A stretch of 64,000 bases of DNA, taken from the NCBI RefSeq assembly GCF_903652925.1, contig NZ_CAHLAR010000007.1:310001-374000 (forward strand). The letters are read 5' to 3'. A model generated the notes under the pieces. It did no database searches and was not told where the DNA came from. It saw only the letters and a program-made list of their open reading frames with translations. Below are positions 12,445 to 21,286 of this stretch, in pieces. Within the stretch, counting starts at the first letter, position 1, and every line of letters starts with the position of its first letter. Source of the DNA: Achromobacter anxifer (lineage in GTDB: Bacteria; Pseudomonadota; Gammaproteobacteria; Burkholderiales; Burkholderiaceae_B). The position numbers and the translations under genes are program-made.

Positions 12445-13221
12445 ATGAGTAAAGTGGACTCCCGCGTCCTGGCCAATTGGCTGGACGACACCCTGCAAGC
12501 GGCGCGCTTCAAGGACTATTGCCCCAACGGGCTGCAGGTGGAAGGCCGATCCGAAATCGCACACATTATCGCCGGAGTCACGGCCAGCGAAGCGCTGCTG
12601 CGCGTGGCGGTCGAACGCGGCGCCGATGCGGTGCTGGTGCACCACGGCTGGCTCTGGCGCAACGAGGACCGCCGCGTCATCGGCACGCGCCGCGCGCGCA
12701 TGGCCCTGGCCCTGAAAAACGACCTGAACCTCTACGCCTACCACCTGCCGCTGGACGCGCATCCCACGCTGGGCAACAACGCGCAGCTGGCGCGCGTGCT
12801 GGGCCTGTCCCCGTCCCTGCGCGACGACGGCGCGCCGCGGACCTGTGGCCCCGACAACCTGGTCTGGCTGGGCTCGGCTCCCGGCGTGCAGACGCTGGGC
12901 CAGTTGGGCGAGCGCGTGGCCGAGCACCTGGGCCGCCAGCCGCTGGTGGTGGGCGACCCCGACCTGCCGTTGGCGCAAGTGGCCTGGTGCACGGGCGGCG
13001 CGCAAGGCATGCTGGCCGACGCCGTGGACGCGGGCGCCAGCGCCTACATCACGGGCGAAGTCTCCGAATCCACGGTGCACCTGGCGCGCGAAACCGGCGT
13101 CGGCTTCATCGCTGCGGGCCACCACGCCACGGAGCGCTACGGCGTGCAGGCGCTGGGACAGGCAGTGGCGGAACGTTTCGGCATCAAGGTCGAATTCGTG
13201 GACATCGACAATCCGGCATAA
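12445..13221 (+). CDS. Nif3-like dinuclear metal-centre protein
   Basis: A 258-residue member of the NIF3/YbgI family, which forms toroidal hexamers with two metals per subunit. Likely metal ligands are in LVHHGWLW, AYHLPLDAH and GHHATERYG, with Glu in TGEVSESTVH. ATG 12445 (MSKVDSRVLANWLDD) was chosen over ATG 12424, which would overlap the divergent protease start. Enteric homologues are described as GTP cyclohydrolase I type 2-like, but the function is not settled. Only 19 bp separate the two divergent start codons. A terminator follows the stop. Confidence 0.88.
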   Translation: MSKVDSRVLANWLDDTLQAARFKDYCPNGLQVEGRSEIAHIIAGVTASEALLRVAVERGADAVLVHHGWLWRNEDRRVIGTRRARMALALKNDLNLYAYHLPLDAHPTLGNNAQLARVLGLSPSLRDDGAPRTCGPDNLVWLGSAPGVQTLGQLGERVAEHLGRQPLVVGDPDLPLAQVAWCTGGAQGMLADAVDAGASAYITGEVSESTVHLARETGVGFIAAGHHATERYGVQALGQAVAERFGIKVEFVDIDNPA

Positions 13222-13243
13222 CAAGCGCCGCACATCGTTCACC

Positions 13244-13267
13244 AAACGCCCCCGGAAGGGGGCGTTT
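13244..13267 (+). terminator. Terminator after the Nif3-like gene
   Basis: Perfect 10-bp arms at 13244-13253 and 13258-13267 with a GGAA loop; the outer bases are AAA/TTT. It should work in either direction. The following 227 bp to 13494 show no gene. Confidence 0.75.
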
Positions 13268-13494
13268 GCATTGCAGGCGCCCGCAGCTTTCGCGCGCGCC
13301 GCCGGGTCCTCGATCCGCCAGACCCGGCTCCGGGAAAACCAGAGGGCGCGGTCAAAGCAACGCCTGTGCGTCGCTTTCGGTCAATCGCGGTTCTCTCCCT
13401 GTCAATTCTGACCGCAGTCCCCAGCCCTAGCATTCCATGCAGCCACCCGCAGCCGGACCTGTCCGGCGGGGCCTCCTACACGCGGAGCCACTGC

Positions 13495-14121
13495 ATGCTG
13501 ACCCTTTACGACCACCCCCGCTCCGGCAACTGCTACAAAGTCCGGCTGTTTCTCGCGCTCATCGGCAAAGAGTATGAAAGCGTGTTCGTGGACGTGCTTG
13601 CACGCAAGAACCACACCGAGGCCTTCGAGCGCATCAGCGCCTTCCAGCAGATCCCTGCGCTGACAGACGGCGAACTCGCCATCTGGGACAGCCACGCCAT
13701 CCTGCTGCACCTGGCCCACCATTACGCCCCCGCATGGCTCGCGCCGCTGGCCGAAACAGGCGCCATGCATGCCTGGATCTCGGTGTCCGCCAACGAAATC
13801 GCGAACAGCCTGCAGCCGCTGCGGCTGACCCATGTGGTGAGCAACGCGGAGGCGGCCCATCACCTGGACGTGGAGGAAGCTCTGCTCGACGTGCCCGGCA
13901 TGCAACGGCGCACGGAGCGCGTCCTGCGCCGCATGGACCAACGCCTCGCCGGCCACGACTGGCTGGCCGGCGGCGCCGTGCCGACCGTGGCCGACATCGC
14001 CTGCTACGGCTATGCGGCGCTGGCCGAGGAGGCCGCCATCGACATCGCCGCCTATCCCGCCATCGCGGCGTGGCGCAAGCGCATACGGCAGTTGCCGGGC
14101 TACGTGCCGCCAGGCCCCTGA
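13495..14121 (+). CDS. Glutathione S-transferase family protein
   Basis: A soluble protein of 208 residues with the two-domain GST layout. The thioredoxin-like N-domain starts MLTLYDHPRSGNCYKVRLFL. IPALTDGELAIWDSHAILLHLA holds the cis-proline and the glutathione-binding Asp-Ser. A helical C-domain carries GGAVPTVADIACYGY. The 5' end of the frame is open further upstream, but ATG 13495 fits the family N-terminus. It lies 50 bp before an MHS transporter gene in the same direction, so the two may be cotranscribed. The substrate is unknown. Confidence 0.87.
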   Translation: MLTLYDHPRSGNCYKVRLFLALIGKEYESVFVDVLARKNHTEAFERISAFQQIPALTDGELAIWDSHAILLHLAHHYAPAWLAPLAETGAMHAWISVSANEIANSLQPLRLTHVVSNAEAAHHLDVEEALLDVPGMQRRTERVLRRMDQRLAGHDWLAGGAVPTVADIACYGYAALAEEAAIDIAAYPAIAAWRKRIRQLPGYVPPGP

Positions 14122-14171
14122 GCCCCGCGCACAACGACAAAAACCACTATTACAAGACAAGAGGGAACGAC

Positions 14172-15503
14172 ATGGACGCCATACAGGCCGCGCAGCCTAT
14201 TGCCCAATCACACAAGAAGCCGAACCTGTTCCGCGTCGCCGTGGCGACCGTGATCGGCACCGCGGTGGAAGCCTTCGACTTCCTCGCCTACGGCACCGCC
14301 GCCGCGCTGGTGTTCAACAAGATCTTCTTCCCGCAGTTCGATCCCGCGACCGGCACGCTCGCGGCGTTTGGCGCGTTCGCCAGCGGCATGCTGGCGCGTC
14401 CCATCGGCGGCATCCTCTTCGGCCACTTCGGCGACCGCATCGGCCGCAAGTCCATGCTGACGCTGAGCCTGCTGCTGATGGGCATCTGTACCGTGCTCAT
14501 CGGGCTGTTGCCGACCTACGAACAGATCGGCATTACCGCGGCGGTGCTGCTGGTGGTGCTGCGAATCGGCCAGGGGCTGTCGTTCGGCGGCGAAATGGGC
14601 GGCGCCATGCTGATGGCGGTGGAACATGCGCCGCCGAAATGGAAGGCGTTCTTCGGCAGCCTGCCGCTGGTGGGCGCGCCCCTGGGCATCCTGCTGTCGG
14701 TGGGTTCCTTCGCGCTGGTAACGCGGCTGCCGGAAGAGGACTTCCTGTCCTGGGGCTGGCGCCTGCCGTTCCTGGCCAGCGCCGTGCTCATCGTCGTCGG
14801 CCTGTTCATCCGCCACGGCATCGACGAATCGCCGGAGTTCGAACAGGTCAAGCGCGAAAAGGCGCAGGCCAGGCAATCGCTGGAAGACAAGATGCCGCTG
14901 GGCGAATTGCTGCGCAAGCACGGCAAATCGCTGCTGCTGTGCATAGGCTGCAAGATCGCCGAGGTGACCCTGATCTATACCTTCCTCGTGTTCTCGGTGT
15001 CCTACGCCGTGTCCAAGCTGGGCTTCAGCCGCGCCGACGCGCTGCACGCCTTGCTCTATGGCGCCGGCGTGCTGATGTTCACCATCCCGCTGTTCGGCGT
15101 GCTGGCCGACCGCATCGGCGCGCGCCGCGTTTGCGGCTGGGGCGGCATGTTCCTTGGTGTCATGGCCATCCCCATCTTTCTCGCGGTGGGCAGCGGTTCG
15201 CTGGCGGCCTACAGTCTTGCCGTCTTCATCGCCATGGCCTTCAACTACGCCATCATGATTGCGCCCCAGTCCAGCCTCTACAGCGCGCAGTTTCCCGCGG
15301 AGCTGCGTTACTCGGGACTGTCCATCGGCGTGCAATTCTCGGCGGCCATCGGCGGCGGCCTGGCGCCGCTGATCTCGGCCACGCTGGTGCAGAAGTTCGA
15401 CAGCATTCTTCCCGTCGGCGTCTACCTGGCATTCCTCGGGATCGTCGCGGGCACGTCCGCATTCCTCATGAAGCCCACGCCGCAGGACCTGCGTCGCGGT
15501 TAA
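14172..15503 (+). CDS. MFS transporter, metabolite:H+ symporter (MHS) type
   Basis: A 443-residue inner-membrane carrier with twelve predicted helices. It has the MHS signatures: VATVIGTAVEAFDFLAYGTAAALVF in helix 1, RPIGGILFGHFGDRIGRKSML (the loop 2-3 motif), GQGLSFGGEMGGAML in helix 4 and RHGIDESPEFEQVK in the central loop. A ribosome site (GAGGGAAC) precedes the ATG. MHS members import organic acids or osmolytes with protons. The neighbouring GST, AraC regulator and aldolase suggest a catabolic substrate, but the sequence does not identify it. Confidence 0.9.
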   Translation: MDAIQAAQPIAQSHKKPNLFRVAVATVIGTAVEAFDFLAYGTAAALVFNKIFFPQFDPATGTLAAFGAFASGMLARPIGGILFGHFGDRIGRKSMLTLSLLLMGICTVLIGLLPTYEQIGITAAVLLVVLRIGQGLSFGGEMGGAMLMAVEHAPPKWKAFFGSLPLVGAPLGILLSVGSFALVTRLPEEDFLSWGWRLPFLASAVLIVVGLFIRHGIDESPEFEQVKREKAQARQSLEDKMPLGELLRKHGKSLLLCIGCKIAEVTLIYTFLVFSVSYAVSKLGFSRADALHALLYGAGVLMFTIPLFGVLADRIGARRVCGWGGMFLGVMAIPIFLAVGSGSLAAYSLAVFIAMAFNYAIMIAPQSSLYSAQFPAELRYSGLSIGVQFSAAIGGGLAPLISATLVQKFDSILPVGVYLAFLGIVAGTSAFLMKPTPQDLRRG

Positions 15504-15520
15504 GGCGCGGCGGCGCGGTT

Positions 15521-16612
15521 CTAGTTGCCGGCGTCGCCGCTTCTGGATGTCTTGCGGTAGAGGGCGGGCGACATGCCGAAGCGCTCATGGAAACGGCGGA
15601 TGAAATGGCTCGCATGCTGGAAGCCGCAAGACGCCGCAATCTCCTTGACCTCGACGTGCGCGCGCCGCGGATCCTCCAACGCTTCGCGCGCCAGCTGCAG
15701 GCGGCGTTCGCGCACATAGCTGGTGTATTGCAGCGATCGCATCTTGAACAGCCGATGCACCCAGCGCGTGGTGACGCGCAGCACGTCCGCCACCGCCTGC
15801 ACCGAGAGCTCCGGATCCGTGATGTGCGCGTCGATATAGCTGGCCAGCACCTGCCAGTTGTCGGCCGGCGCGCGCGCATCGCCCGGTATCTTCTCCAGCG
15901 CCTGGCTGGTGTAGATCGAGGCCAGCAGCGCGAGCAGCGCCTGCTCGGCGAACAACGACGACGCGGGATTGGATTCCGCCTGATCGAAGAACACGTGATG
16001 CAGGCAACGGTGCGCCGTCTGCACCATGGGCAGGGCCGCCGCGCCGCGCTGCGCGGTGAACTGGGACAGCGCCGGGCTGTGCGCGCCCAGCAAGCGCGAC
16101 AGCGGCCCCTTGACCACCACGATGCGCGAGTCGGTGTACATGCGGATCTCGGAAGGCAGCGCGGTCGTGCGGAAGATGATGTCGCCGGGCTCCAGCGGCA
16201 GGGTGGCCTCGTTCTGCACGATGACGCCATGCCCCGCGATCACAAAGCTCGCCAGGAACTCCGCATGCCGCAGATCGGCCGCGTGCTCCGCGCGGTGGTG
16301 CACGCTGATCGGCGTGGACTCCAGGCTCACCACCAATCCCCCCGCGCGCAGCCGACAGGCCTGCAATTGCAGCCGGGGATGCTCGGTCAGCGCGCGGAAC
16401 TCGCCGGGCAGGACCAGCTTGTCCAGTTCGCGCTCGTAGCCGGCCACCTCCTGCGCGTAGAAGGGCCGGAACTGCGGCGCGAAGTTGAGGTCGGCCTCGG
16501 ACCAGGCGGGCCGGGCGGCTGGATTCGTGGTCTGGCTGGCGCGTGGCATGCTCGGGACACTCTGTCGGGCCGGCCTGCTATGGCCGGTAGGGCGCCCGCG
16601 TTCCTGTCGCAT
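15521..16612 (-). CDS. AraC-family transcriptional regulator
   Basis: 363 residues. The N-terminal AraC_binding_2-type sensing domain includes LPLEPGDIIFRTTALPSEIR. The C-terminal double helix-turn-helix lies over about the last 100 residues (LSVQAVADVLRVTTRWVHRLF, then IAASCGFQHASHFIRRFHERFG). The longest start is given; ATG at 16547-16549 (MPRASQTTNP) is an equally good alternative because the first 21 residues look unlike the family. It is convergent with the MHS transporter (17-bp gap) and divergent from the aldolase. It may control one or both. Confidence 0.87.
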   Translation of the reverse strand: MRQERGRPTGHSRPARQSVPSMPRASQTTNPAARPAWSEADLNFAPQFRPFYAQEVAGYERELDKLVLPGEFRALTEHPRLQLQACRLRAGGLVVSLESTPISVHHRAEHAADLRHAEFLASFVIAGHGVIVQNEATLPLEPGDIIFRTTALPSEIRMYTDSRIVVVKGPLSRLLGAHSPALSQFTAQRGAAALPMVQTAHRCLHHVFFDQAESNPASSLFAEQALLALLASIYTSQALEKIPGDARAPADNWQVLASYIDAHITDPELSVQAVADVLRVTTRWVHRLFKMRSLQYTSYVRERRLQLAREALEDPRRAHVEVKEIAASCGFQHASHFIRRFHERFGMSPALYRKTSRSGDAGN

Positions 16613-16695
16613 TGAATCAACCCACGTTCGTGATCGGTCAATTGCAGGGCCGCGAGGCGGGCGTGTAATTGAGCCATTATCCCCAAGGAGACCCC

Positions 16696-17463
16696 ATGCT
16701 GGAAAAACAAGCCCATGCCGACGCCTTTTTTGCGCGTTCCGCGAACAAGCTCGACTTCGGCAACTGGAGCGAACAGGAAAAAATGGCCTTGAGCTGCCGC
16801 GTCCTCGCCAGCGAAGGCCATTCGGAAACCCTGGCGGGCCAGATCACCGTGCGCCAGCCCGACGGCACGTTCCTGACCACGCCCATGGCCCATGCCTTCG
16901 ACGAGATCGTTCCAGGCACCGTCATCCGCATCAACGAGGACATGGAGGTGCTGGAAGGCCCTGGCACGCCCAACCCCGCCGTGCGCTTCCATTTCTGGGT
17001 CTACCGGCAGCGTCCCGACGTGCAATGCATCATCCACACGCACCCGCCCTATGTCTCGACGCTCTCCATGACGGGCCAGCCGCTGGTCGTCGCGCACATG
17101 GACGCGACGCCGTTCCACAATGATTGCGCCCATCTGAAGGAATGGCCGGGCCTGCCCATCGCCGACCAGGAAGGCGAGATCATTTCCGCCGCGCTGGGCG
17201 ACAAGCGCTGCATCCTGCTGGCCAACCACGGCTTCCTGGCCGCGGGCTCCTGCGTGGAAGAAGCGCTGTACCTGTCGGTGCTGATGGAACGCGCCGCGCG
17301 CAATCAGCTGCTGGCCGCGGCCGCATACGGAGAAGTGAAGCCGGTGAATGACGAGCTGGCCGCCGAATCGCACGACTTCCTGTTGAAGCCCAGCATCGTG
17401 CGCGCCAGCTTCGCAATGTTTGCGCGCCGCGTGGAACGGGAAATGACGAAGGAAAGGGACTGA
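16696..17463 (+). CDS. Class II aldolase/adducin family protein
   Basis: 255 residues beginning MLEKQAHADAFF. The ATG at 16696 has a clear AAGGAG site 5 bp upstream, so an ATG at 16669 was set aside. The aldolase II fold shows the zinc histidines in IIHTHPPYVSTLS and LLANHGFLAAGS, and VRQPDGTFLTTPMAHAFDEI near the active site. Family members are sugar-phosphate aldolases or decarboxylase-like enzymes; the exact substrate cannot be read. It is divergent from the AraC regulator, which is its likely controller. Confidence 0.85.
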   Translation: MLEKQAHADAFFARSANKLDFGNWSEQEKMALSCRVLASEGHSETLAGQITVRQPDGTFLTTPMAHAFDEIVPGTVIRINEDMEVLEGPGTPNPAVRFHFWVYRQRPDVQCIIHTHPPYVSTLSMTGQPLVVAHMDATPFHNDCAHLKEWPGLPIADQEGEIISAALGDKRCILLANHGFLAAGSCVEEALYLSVLMERAARNQLLAAAAYGEVKPVNDELAAESHDFLLKPSIVRASFAMFARRVEREMTKERD

Positions 17464-17485
17464 GGGGCGGGGCGTTCAGCGGAAA

Positions 17486-17560
17486 CCGGCGCAACGCCGG
17501 CGGGAACGTCCGCCAGCCGCAGGCTTGAAATCCGCCTAGCGCGAATCCCAGGCCTGCGGC
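17486..17560. terminator. Hairpins between convergent aldolase and mscL genes
   Basis: A 6-bp stem (17486-17491/17495-17500) and a 9-bp stem (17516-17524/17552-17560, long loop) lie between two convergent gene ends. A clear T-tract is absent, so terminator function is inferred. Confidence 0.4.
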
Positions 17561-17569
17561 AGTGCCGGA

Positions 17570-18019
17570 TCAGGGCTTTTTGAGCAGATCGCGGATTTCG
17601 CGCAGCAGCGCCACGTCTTCGGGCGTCGCGGCGGGTGCGGCCGGCGCTTCCTCGGCCTTGGCGCGAGCCTTGTAGATGGCCTTGACCATCCAGAAGATCA
17701 CGAAGGCCAGCAACACGAAGTTGATGATGATCGTGATGAAGTTGCCCCACGCGAACACGTTGGCGCCGGCCTTGGTAAGGTCGGCGTAGGTCATCGGGCC
17801 GTTGTAGCCGGCCGGCATCGACAGAACCAGGAACTTGTTTGAAAAATCGACTGAACCGCCGAGTATGAAGTTGACCAGCGGCATGACGATGTCCTTGACC
17901 AGCGAGTCGACAATCTTGCCGAATGCCGCGCCAATGATGACACCAACCGCCAGGTCCACCGCGTTGCCTTTTACAGCGAAATCTCGAAATTCTTTGACGA
18001 AACCAGTCGCTTTGCTCAT
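17570..18019 (-). CDS. mscL: Large-conductance mechanosensitive channel
   Basis: A pentameric inner-membrane safety valve opened by membrane tension. It has 149 residues, beginning [43 protein letters not shown], with the conserved TM1 pore helix and the periplasmic loop around [17 protein letters not shown]2 follows ([22 protein letters not shown]). The C-terminal helix ends in [14 protein letters not shown], as expected for the cytoplasmic bundle. It is divergent from petA, with 140 bp between the starts. Confidence 0.97.
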   Translation of the reverse strand: MSKATGFVKEFRDFAVKGNAVDLAVGVIIGAAFGKIVDSLVKDIVMPLVNFILGGSVDFSNKFLVLSMPAGYNGPMTYADLTKAGANVFAWGNFITIIINFVLLAFVIFWMVKAIYKARAKAEEAPAAPAATPEDVALLREIRDLLKKP

Positions 18020-18061
18020 AAAAGCACTCCCTTCGTGATACGCCCGTGAGTGGGCTGGCGC

Positions 18062-18067
18062 TATAAT
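18062..18067 (+). promoter_or_regulatory. Possible -10 element for petABC
   Basis: A consensus TATAAT lies in the mscL/petA divergent gap, 92 bp before petA. No good -35 is seen at 16-18 bp upstream, so the call is tentative. Confidence 0.35.
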
Positions 18068-18159
18068 ACGCGGTTGCTATGTTGTTACAAATTCCCGCGA
18101 ACCCGATGCCGCAGAAGTGATGCTACTCGTAGAGCGGGCGCATCAACAAGGATAGGAAG

Positions 18160-18795
18160 ATGAGTCAGGATACGCTGGTGCACGACGATGACGGTGCGGT
18201 TGATCCCAACCTGCCACCTGATCCTTCGCGACGTTTCTGGGTTACCACCGCCTGTGCTGTGGGTGGCGTAGCAGGTGTCGCAACGGCAGTGCCGTTTGTG
18301 AGCACGTTTTCTCCCTCCGAAAAAGCCCGCGCTGCTGGGGCTCCCGTTGAAGTAGATGTTGGCGACATTCCCGTCGGCACCATGAAGACGGTTGAATGGC
18401 GCGGAAAGCCGGTCTGGATCATCCACCGGTCTCCTGAACAACTGGCCGGCCTGAAAACCCAGGACCCGCTGCTTGCCGACCCCCAGTCCAAGCGCCCCGG
18501 CTTCACTCCCAAATACGCCGAAAACGAAGGCCGCTCGCGCAAGCCCGAGCTCTTCGTCTGCGTCGGCATCTGTACCCACCTCGGTTGCTCGCCCACCTCT
18601 CACTTCGAAAAGGGCGGCAGCCTGGGCGCCGACTGGCAGGGAGGTTTCCTCTGTCCTTGCCACGGCTCCACGTTCGATCTGGCTGGCCGTGTCTACAAGA
18701 ACAAGCCCGCTCCCGACAACCTCGAAGTTCCGCCGTACCAATATCTCACCGATACCCGCATCATTGTGGGCGTCGATGAAGACAACAAGGCCTGA
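18160..18795 (+). CDS. petA: Ubiquinol-cytochrome c reductase, Rieske iron-sulfur subunit
   Basis: The [2Fe-2S] subunit of the cytochrome bc1 complex, taking electrons from ubiquinol. It has 211 residues. The cluster ligands are Cys138/His140 in CTHLGC and Cys165/His168 in CPCHGS, with the disulfide cysteines 143 and 167. The single N-terminal helix at about 31-49 is preceded by DPSRRFWVT, a twin-arginine-like motif, which fits Tat-dependent insertion. The start is preceded by an AGGA-type site. petB follows after 73 bp. Confidence 0.97.
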   Translation: MSQDTLVHDDDGAVDPNLPPDPSRRFWVTTACAVGGVAGVATAVPFVSTFSPSEKARAAGAPVEVDVGDIPVGTMKTVEWRGKPVWIIHRSPEQLAGLKTQDPLLADPQSKRPGFTPKYAENEGRSRKPELFVCVGICTHLGCSPTSHFEKGGSLGADWQGGFLCPCHGSTFDLAGRVYKNKPAPDNLEVPPYQYLTDTRIIVGVDEDNKA

Positions 18796-18868
18796 CGCTC
18801 GCGTCGCGCTTTTTTCCCGAATTACGTAAGTAAAACAATACGCCACGTATTAGAGAAGGAGCCGTTAC

Positions 18869-20257
18869 ATGGCTGGCGAGAAAACCGTCGAGACAACAGG
18901 CCTGTTGGGCTGGCTGGACCGGCGCTTCCCGGTGACCTCCACCTGGAAAGCCCATCTGTCCGAGTACTACGCACCGAAGAACTTCAACTTCTGGTACTTC
19001 TTTGGCTCACTGGCCCTGCTGGTGCTGGTGCTGCAGATCGTGACCGGCATCTTCCTGGTCATGCACTACAAACCGGACGCCGAACGCGCGTTCCAGTCCG
19101 TCGAATACATCATGCGCGAAGTCCCATGGGGCTGGCTGGTGCGCTACATGCACTCCACCGGCGCGTCGATGTTCTTCGTCGTCGTCTACCTGCACATGCT
19201 GCGCGGGCTGCTCTACGGCTCGTACCGCAAGCCGCGCGAACTGGTGTGGATCTTCGGCGTCGCGATCTTCCTCTGTCTGATGGCGGAAGCCTTCTTCGGC
19301 TACCTGCTGCCCTGGGGCCAGATGTCCTACTGGGGCGCCCAGGTGATCGTGAACCTGTTCTCGGCCATTCCCTTCATCGGCCCTGAGCTGTCCATCTGGA
19401 TCCGCGGCGACTACGTCGTGTCGGACGCCACGCTGAACCGCTTCTTCGCCTTCCACGTCATCGCCATTCCGCTGGTGCTGGTCGGCCTGGTCGCGGCCCA
19501 CCTGGTGGCGCTGCACGAAGTCGGCTCGAACAACCCGGACGGCATCGAGATCAAGCAAGGCCCGAAGGACAAGTACGGACGTCCGAAGGACGGCATCCCG
19601 TTCCATCCGTTCTACTCGGTGCATGACCTGATGGGCGTGGCCGGCTTCCTGCTCGTGTTCGCGTTCATCGTGTTCTTCGCGCCGGAAATGGGCGGCTACT
19701 TCCTCGAGTTCAACAACTTCATCCCCGCTGACTCGCTGAAGACGCCTCCGCACATCGCGCCGGTCTGGTACTTCACGCCGTTCTACTCGATGCTGCGCGC
19801 CACCACCGACGAGTTCACCTGGGTGTTGGCAGGCGCTTCCGTCCTGGGCGCCATCGCGCTGCTCGTCAAGAGCAACCTGAAAGGCTTCATGCGCATCGCC
19901 GTCCCCGGCATCCTGATCGTCGTGGCCGTGCTGCTGCGCGCCATCGACGCCAAGTTCTGGGGCGTGGTCGCCATGGGCGGCACGGTCGTCATCCTGTTCT
20001 TCCTGCCCTGGCTGGACCACTCCCCGGTCAAGTCGATCCGCTACCGCCCCACCTGGCACAAGTGGATCTACGGCATCTTCATGGTCAACTTCCTGGTGCT
20101 CGGCTACATCGGTACGCAGCCGCCCAGTCCGCCGTTGAACCTCACGTCGCAAATCGGCACGCTGCTGTACCTGGCATTCTTCTTCCTGATGCCGGTATGG
20201 AGCCGCCTGGGCACCTTCAAGAAAGTGCCCGAGCGCGTCACGTTCCACGCTCACTGA
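18869..20257 (+). CDS. petB: Ubiquinol-cytochrome c reductase, cytochrome b subunit
   Basis: The membrane core of complex III, carrying hemes bL and bH and both quinone sites. It has 462 residues and eight or more membrane helices. Heme-ligand histidines appear in the helix with MHSTGASMFFVVVYLHMLRG and in FHVIAIPLVLVGLVAAHLVALHEVG. The Qo-site PEWY-like segment appears as APVWYFTPFYSMLRA. It has a strong ribosome site (AGAAGGAG), lies within petABC, and ends 23 bp before petC. Confidence 0.97.
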   Translation: MAGEKTVETTGLLGWLDRRFPVTSTWKAHLSEYYAPKNFNFWYFFGSLALLVLVLQIVTGIFLVMHYKPDAERAFQSVEYIMREVPWGWLVRYMHSTGASMFFVVVYLHMLRGLLYGSYRKPRELVWIFGVAIFLCLMAEAFFGYLLPWGQMSYWGAQVIVNLFSAIPFIGPELSIWIRGDYVVSDATLNRFFAFHVIAIPLVLVGLVAAHLVALHEVGSNNPDGIEIKQGPKDKYGRPKDGIPFHPFYSVHDLMGVAGFLLVFAFIVFFAPEMGGYFLEFNNFIPADSLKTPPHIAPVWYFTPFYSMLRATTDEFTWVLAGASVLGAIALLVKSNLKGFMRIAVPGILIVVAVLLRAIDAKFWGVVAMGGTVVILFFLPWLDHSPVKSIRYRPTWHKWIYGIFMVNFLVLGYIGTQPPSPPLNLTSQIGTLLYLAFFFLMPVWSRLGTFKKVPERVTFHAH

Positions 20258-20280
20258 GCCCACCAGATAACGGATTAACC

Positions 20281-21132
20281 ATGATCAAGAAGCTGATTGG
20301 TGCCGTGGCCTTGATGCTCACGTGTACCGCCACTTTCGCCGCCGAAGGCGGCTACCCGCTGGACAAGGCGCCGTACCGCGTCAACGACATGTCGTCGCTG
20401 CAGAACGGCGCCAAGCTGTTCGTCAACTACTGCCTGAACTGCCATAGCGCGTCCTCGATGCGCTACAACAAGCTCAAGGACATCGGCCTGACGGACCAGC
20501 AGATCAAGGAAAGCCTGCTGTTCACCGGCGAAAAGGTCGGCGACATGATGAACGTCGCCATGACCCCGAAGGACGCCAAGCAGTGGTTCGGCACGACGCC
20601 CCCGGACTTGTCCGTGATCGCGCGCGCCAAATCCGTGAACGCCGGCCCCTCGGGCGCCGACTACATCTACACCTACCTGCGCACCTTCTACCGCGACACC
20701 TCGCGCCCGACGGGCTGGAACAACCTGGTCTTCCCGTCGGTGGGCATGCCTCACGCGCTCTGGGAAGTGCAGGGTCCGCGCGAGCTCACGACCGTCGCCA
20801 TGCACGAGGTCGCGGGCAAGGAAGGCGACCCCAAGACCTGGGAACGCGTCACGACGGTGTACGATGCACAGGGTTTTTCCACGGTCAAGGCCGAACCGGT
20901 AGCCAACTACCACGGCCATGCCACCTTCGATGCCAAATTTAAGGCCGCCAACCCGGCCCAAGTCGCAACATACGACAACGACGTCGCCGACCTGACTGCG
21001 TTCATGTCCTGGATGGCCGAACCCGTCCAGACATTCCGCGTCCGTCTCGGCGTCGGCGTCATGTTGTTCCTGCTGCTGTTCTTCCTGGTTACCTGGCGCC
21101 TCAATGCCTCGTACTGGAAACACGTGCGCTAA
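20281..21132 (+). CDS. petC: Ubiquinol-cytochrome c reductase, cytochrome c1 subunit
   Basis: A periplasmic c-type heme subunit passing electrons to soluble cytochrome c. It has 283 residues. The start ATG 20281 gives a cleavable signal peptide (MIKKLIGAVALMLTCTATFA). The heme motif is Cys51-x-x-Cys54-His55 (CLNCHSASSMRYN). The probable sixth ligand Met lies in the region of VGMPHALWEVQG. A C-terminal helix (VGVMLFLLLFFLVTWRL) anchors it. A terminator at 21227 ends the operon. Confidence 0.96.
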   Translation: MIKKLIGAVALMLTCTATFAAEGGYPLDKAPYRVNDMSSLQNGAKLFVNYCLNCHSASSMRYNKLKDIGLTDQQIKESLLFTGEKVGDMMNVAMTPKDAKQWFGTTPPDLSVIARAKSVNAGPSGADYIYTYLRTFYRDTSRPTGWNNLVFPSVGMPHALWEVQGPRELTTVAMHEVAGKEGDPKTWERVTTVYDAQGFSTVKAEPVANYHGHATFDAKFKAANPAQVATYDNDVADLTAFMSWMAEPVQTFRVRLGVGVMLFLLLFFLVTWRLNASYWKHVR

Positions 21133-21226
21133 CCGCAACGCCCCGCCAGGTTTCCATCTGTCCCTGATTGCAAATAGGGACGGAATCTGCGGATAGGGCT
21201 GTACGCCTATCCCGCCTGGCAATTGG

Positions 21227-21264
21227 GGCCAGCGCCTGCTAGATTAAGGCGCTGGCCTTTCGTT
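21227..21264 (+). terminator. Intrinsic terminator after petABC
   Basis: A perfect 10-bp stem, 21227-21236 with 21248-21257, an 11-nt loop, then TTTCGTTTTTC. It lies just before sspA, so the sspAB promoter may overlap it. A second small hairpin (GTCCCT/AGGGAC, 21160-21181) lies upstream. Confidence 0.75.
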
Positions 21265-21286
21265 TTTCAATAAAGGACTTACCGCC

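Noticed and set aside
14012-16615. 867-codon plus-strand frame across the MHS and AraC genes
   Set aside because: It is out of frame with two well-supported genes and dominated by Arg/Pro/Ala, the pattern of a shifted frame in GC-rich DNA.
19007-20263. Minus-strand frame opposite petB
   Set aside because: His/Asp/Val/Arg-rich antisense translation of a membrane protein gene; no independent evidence.
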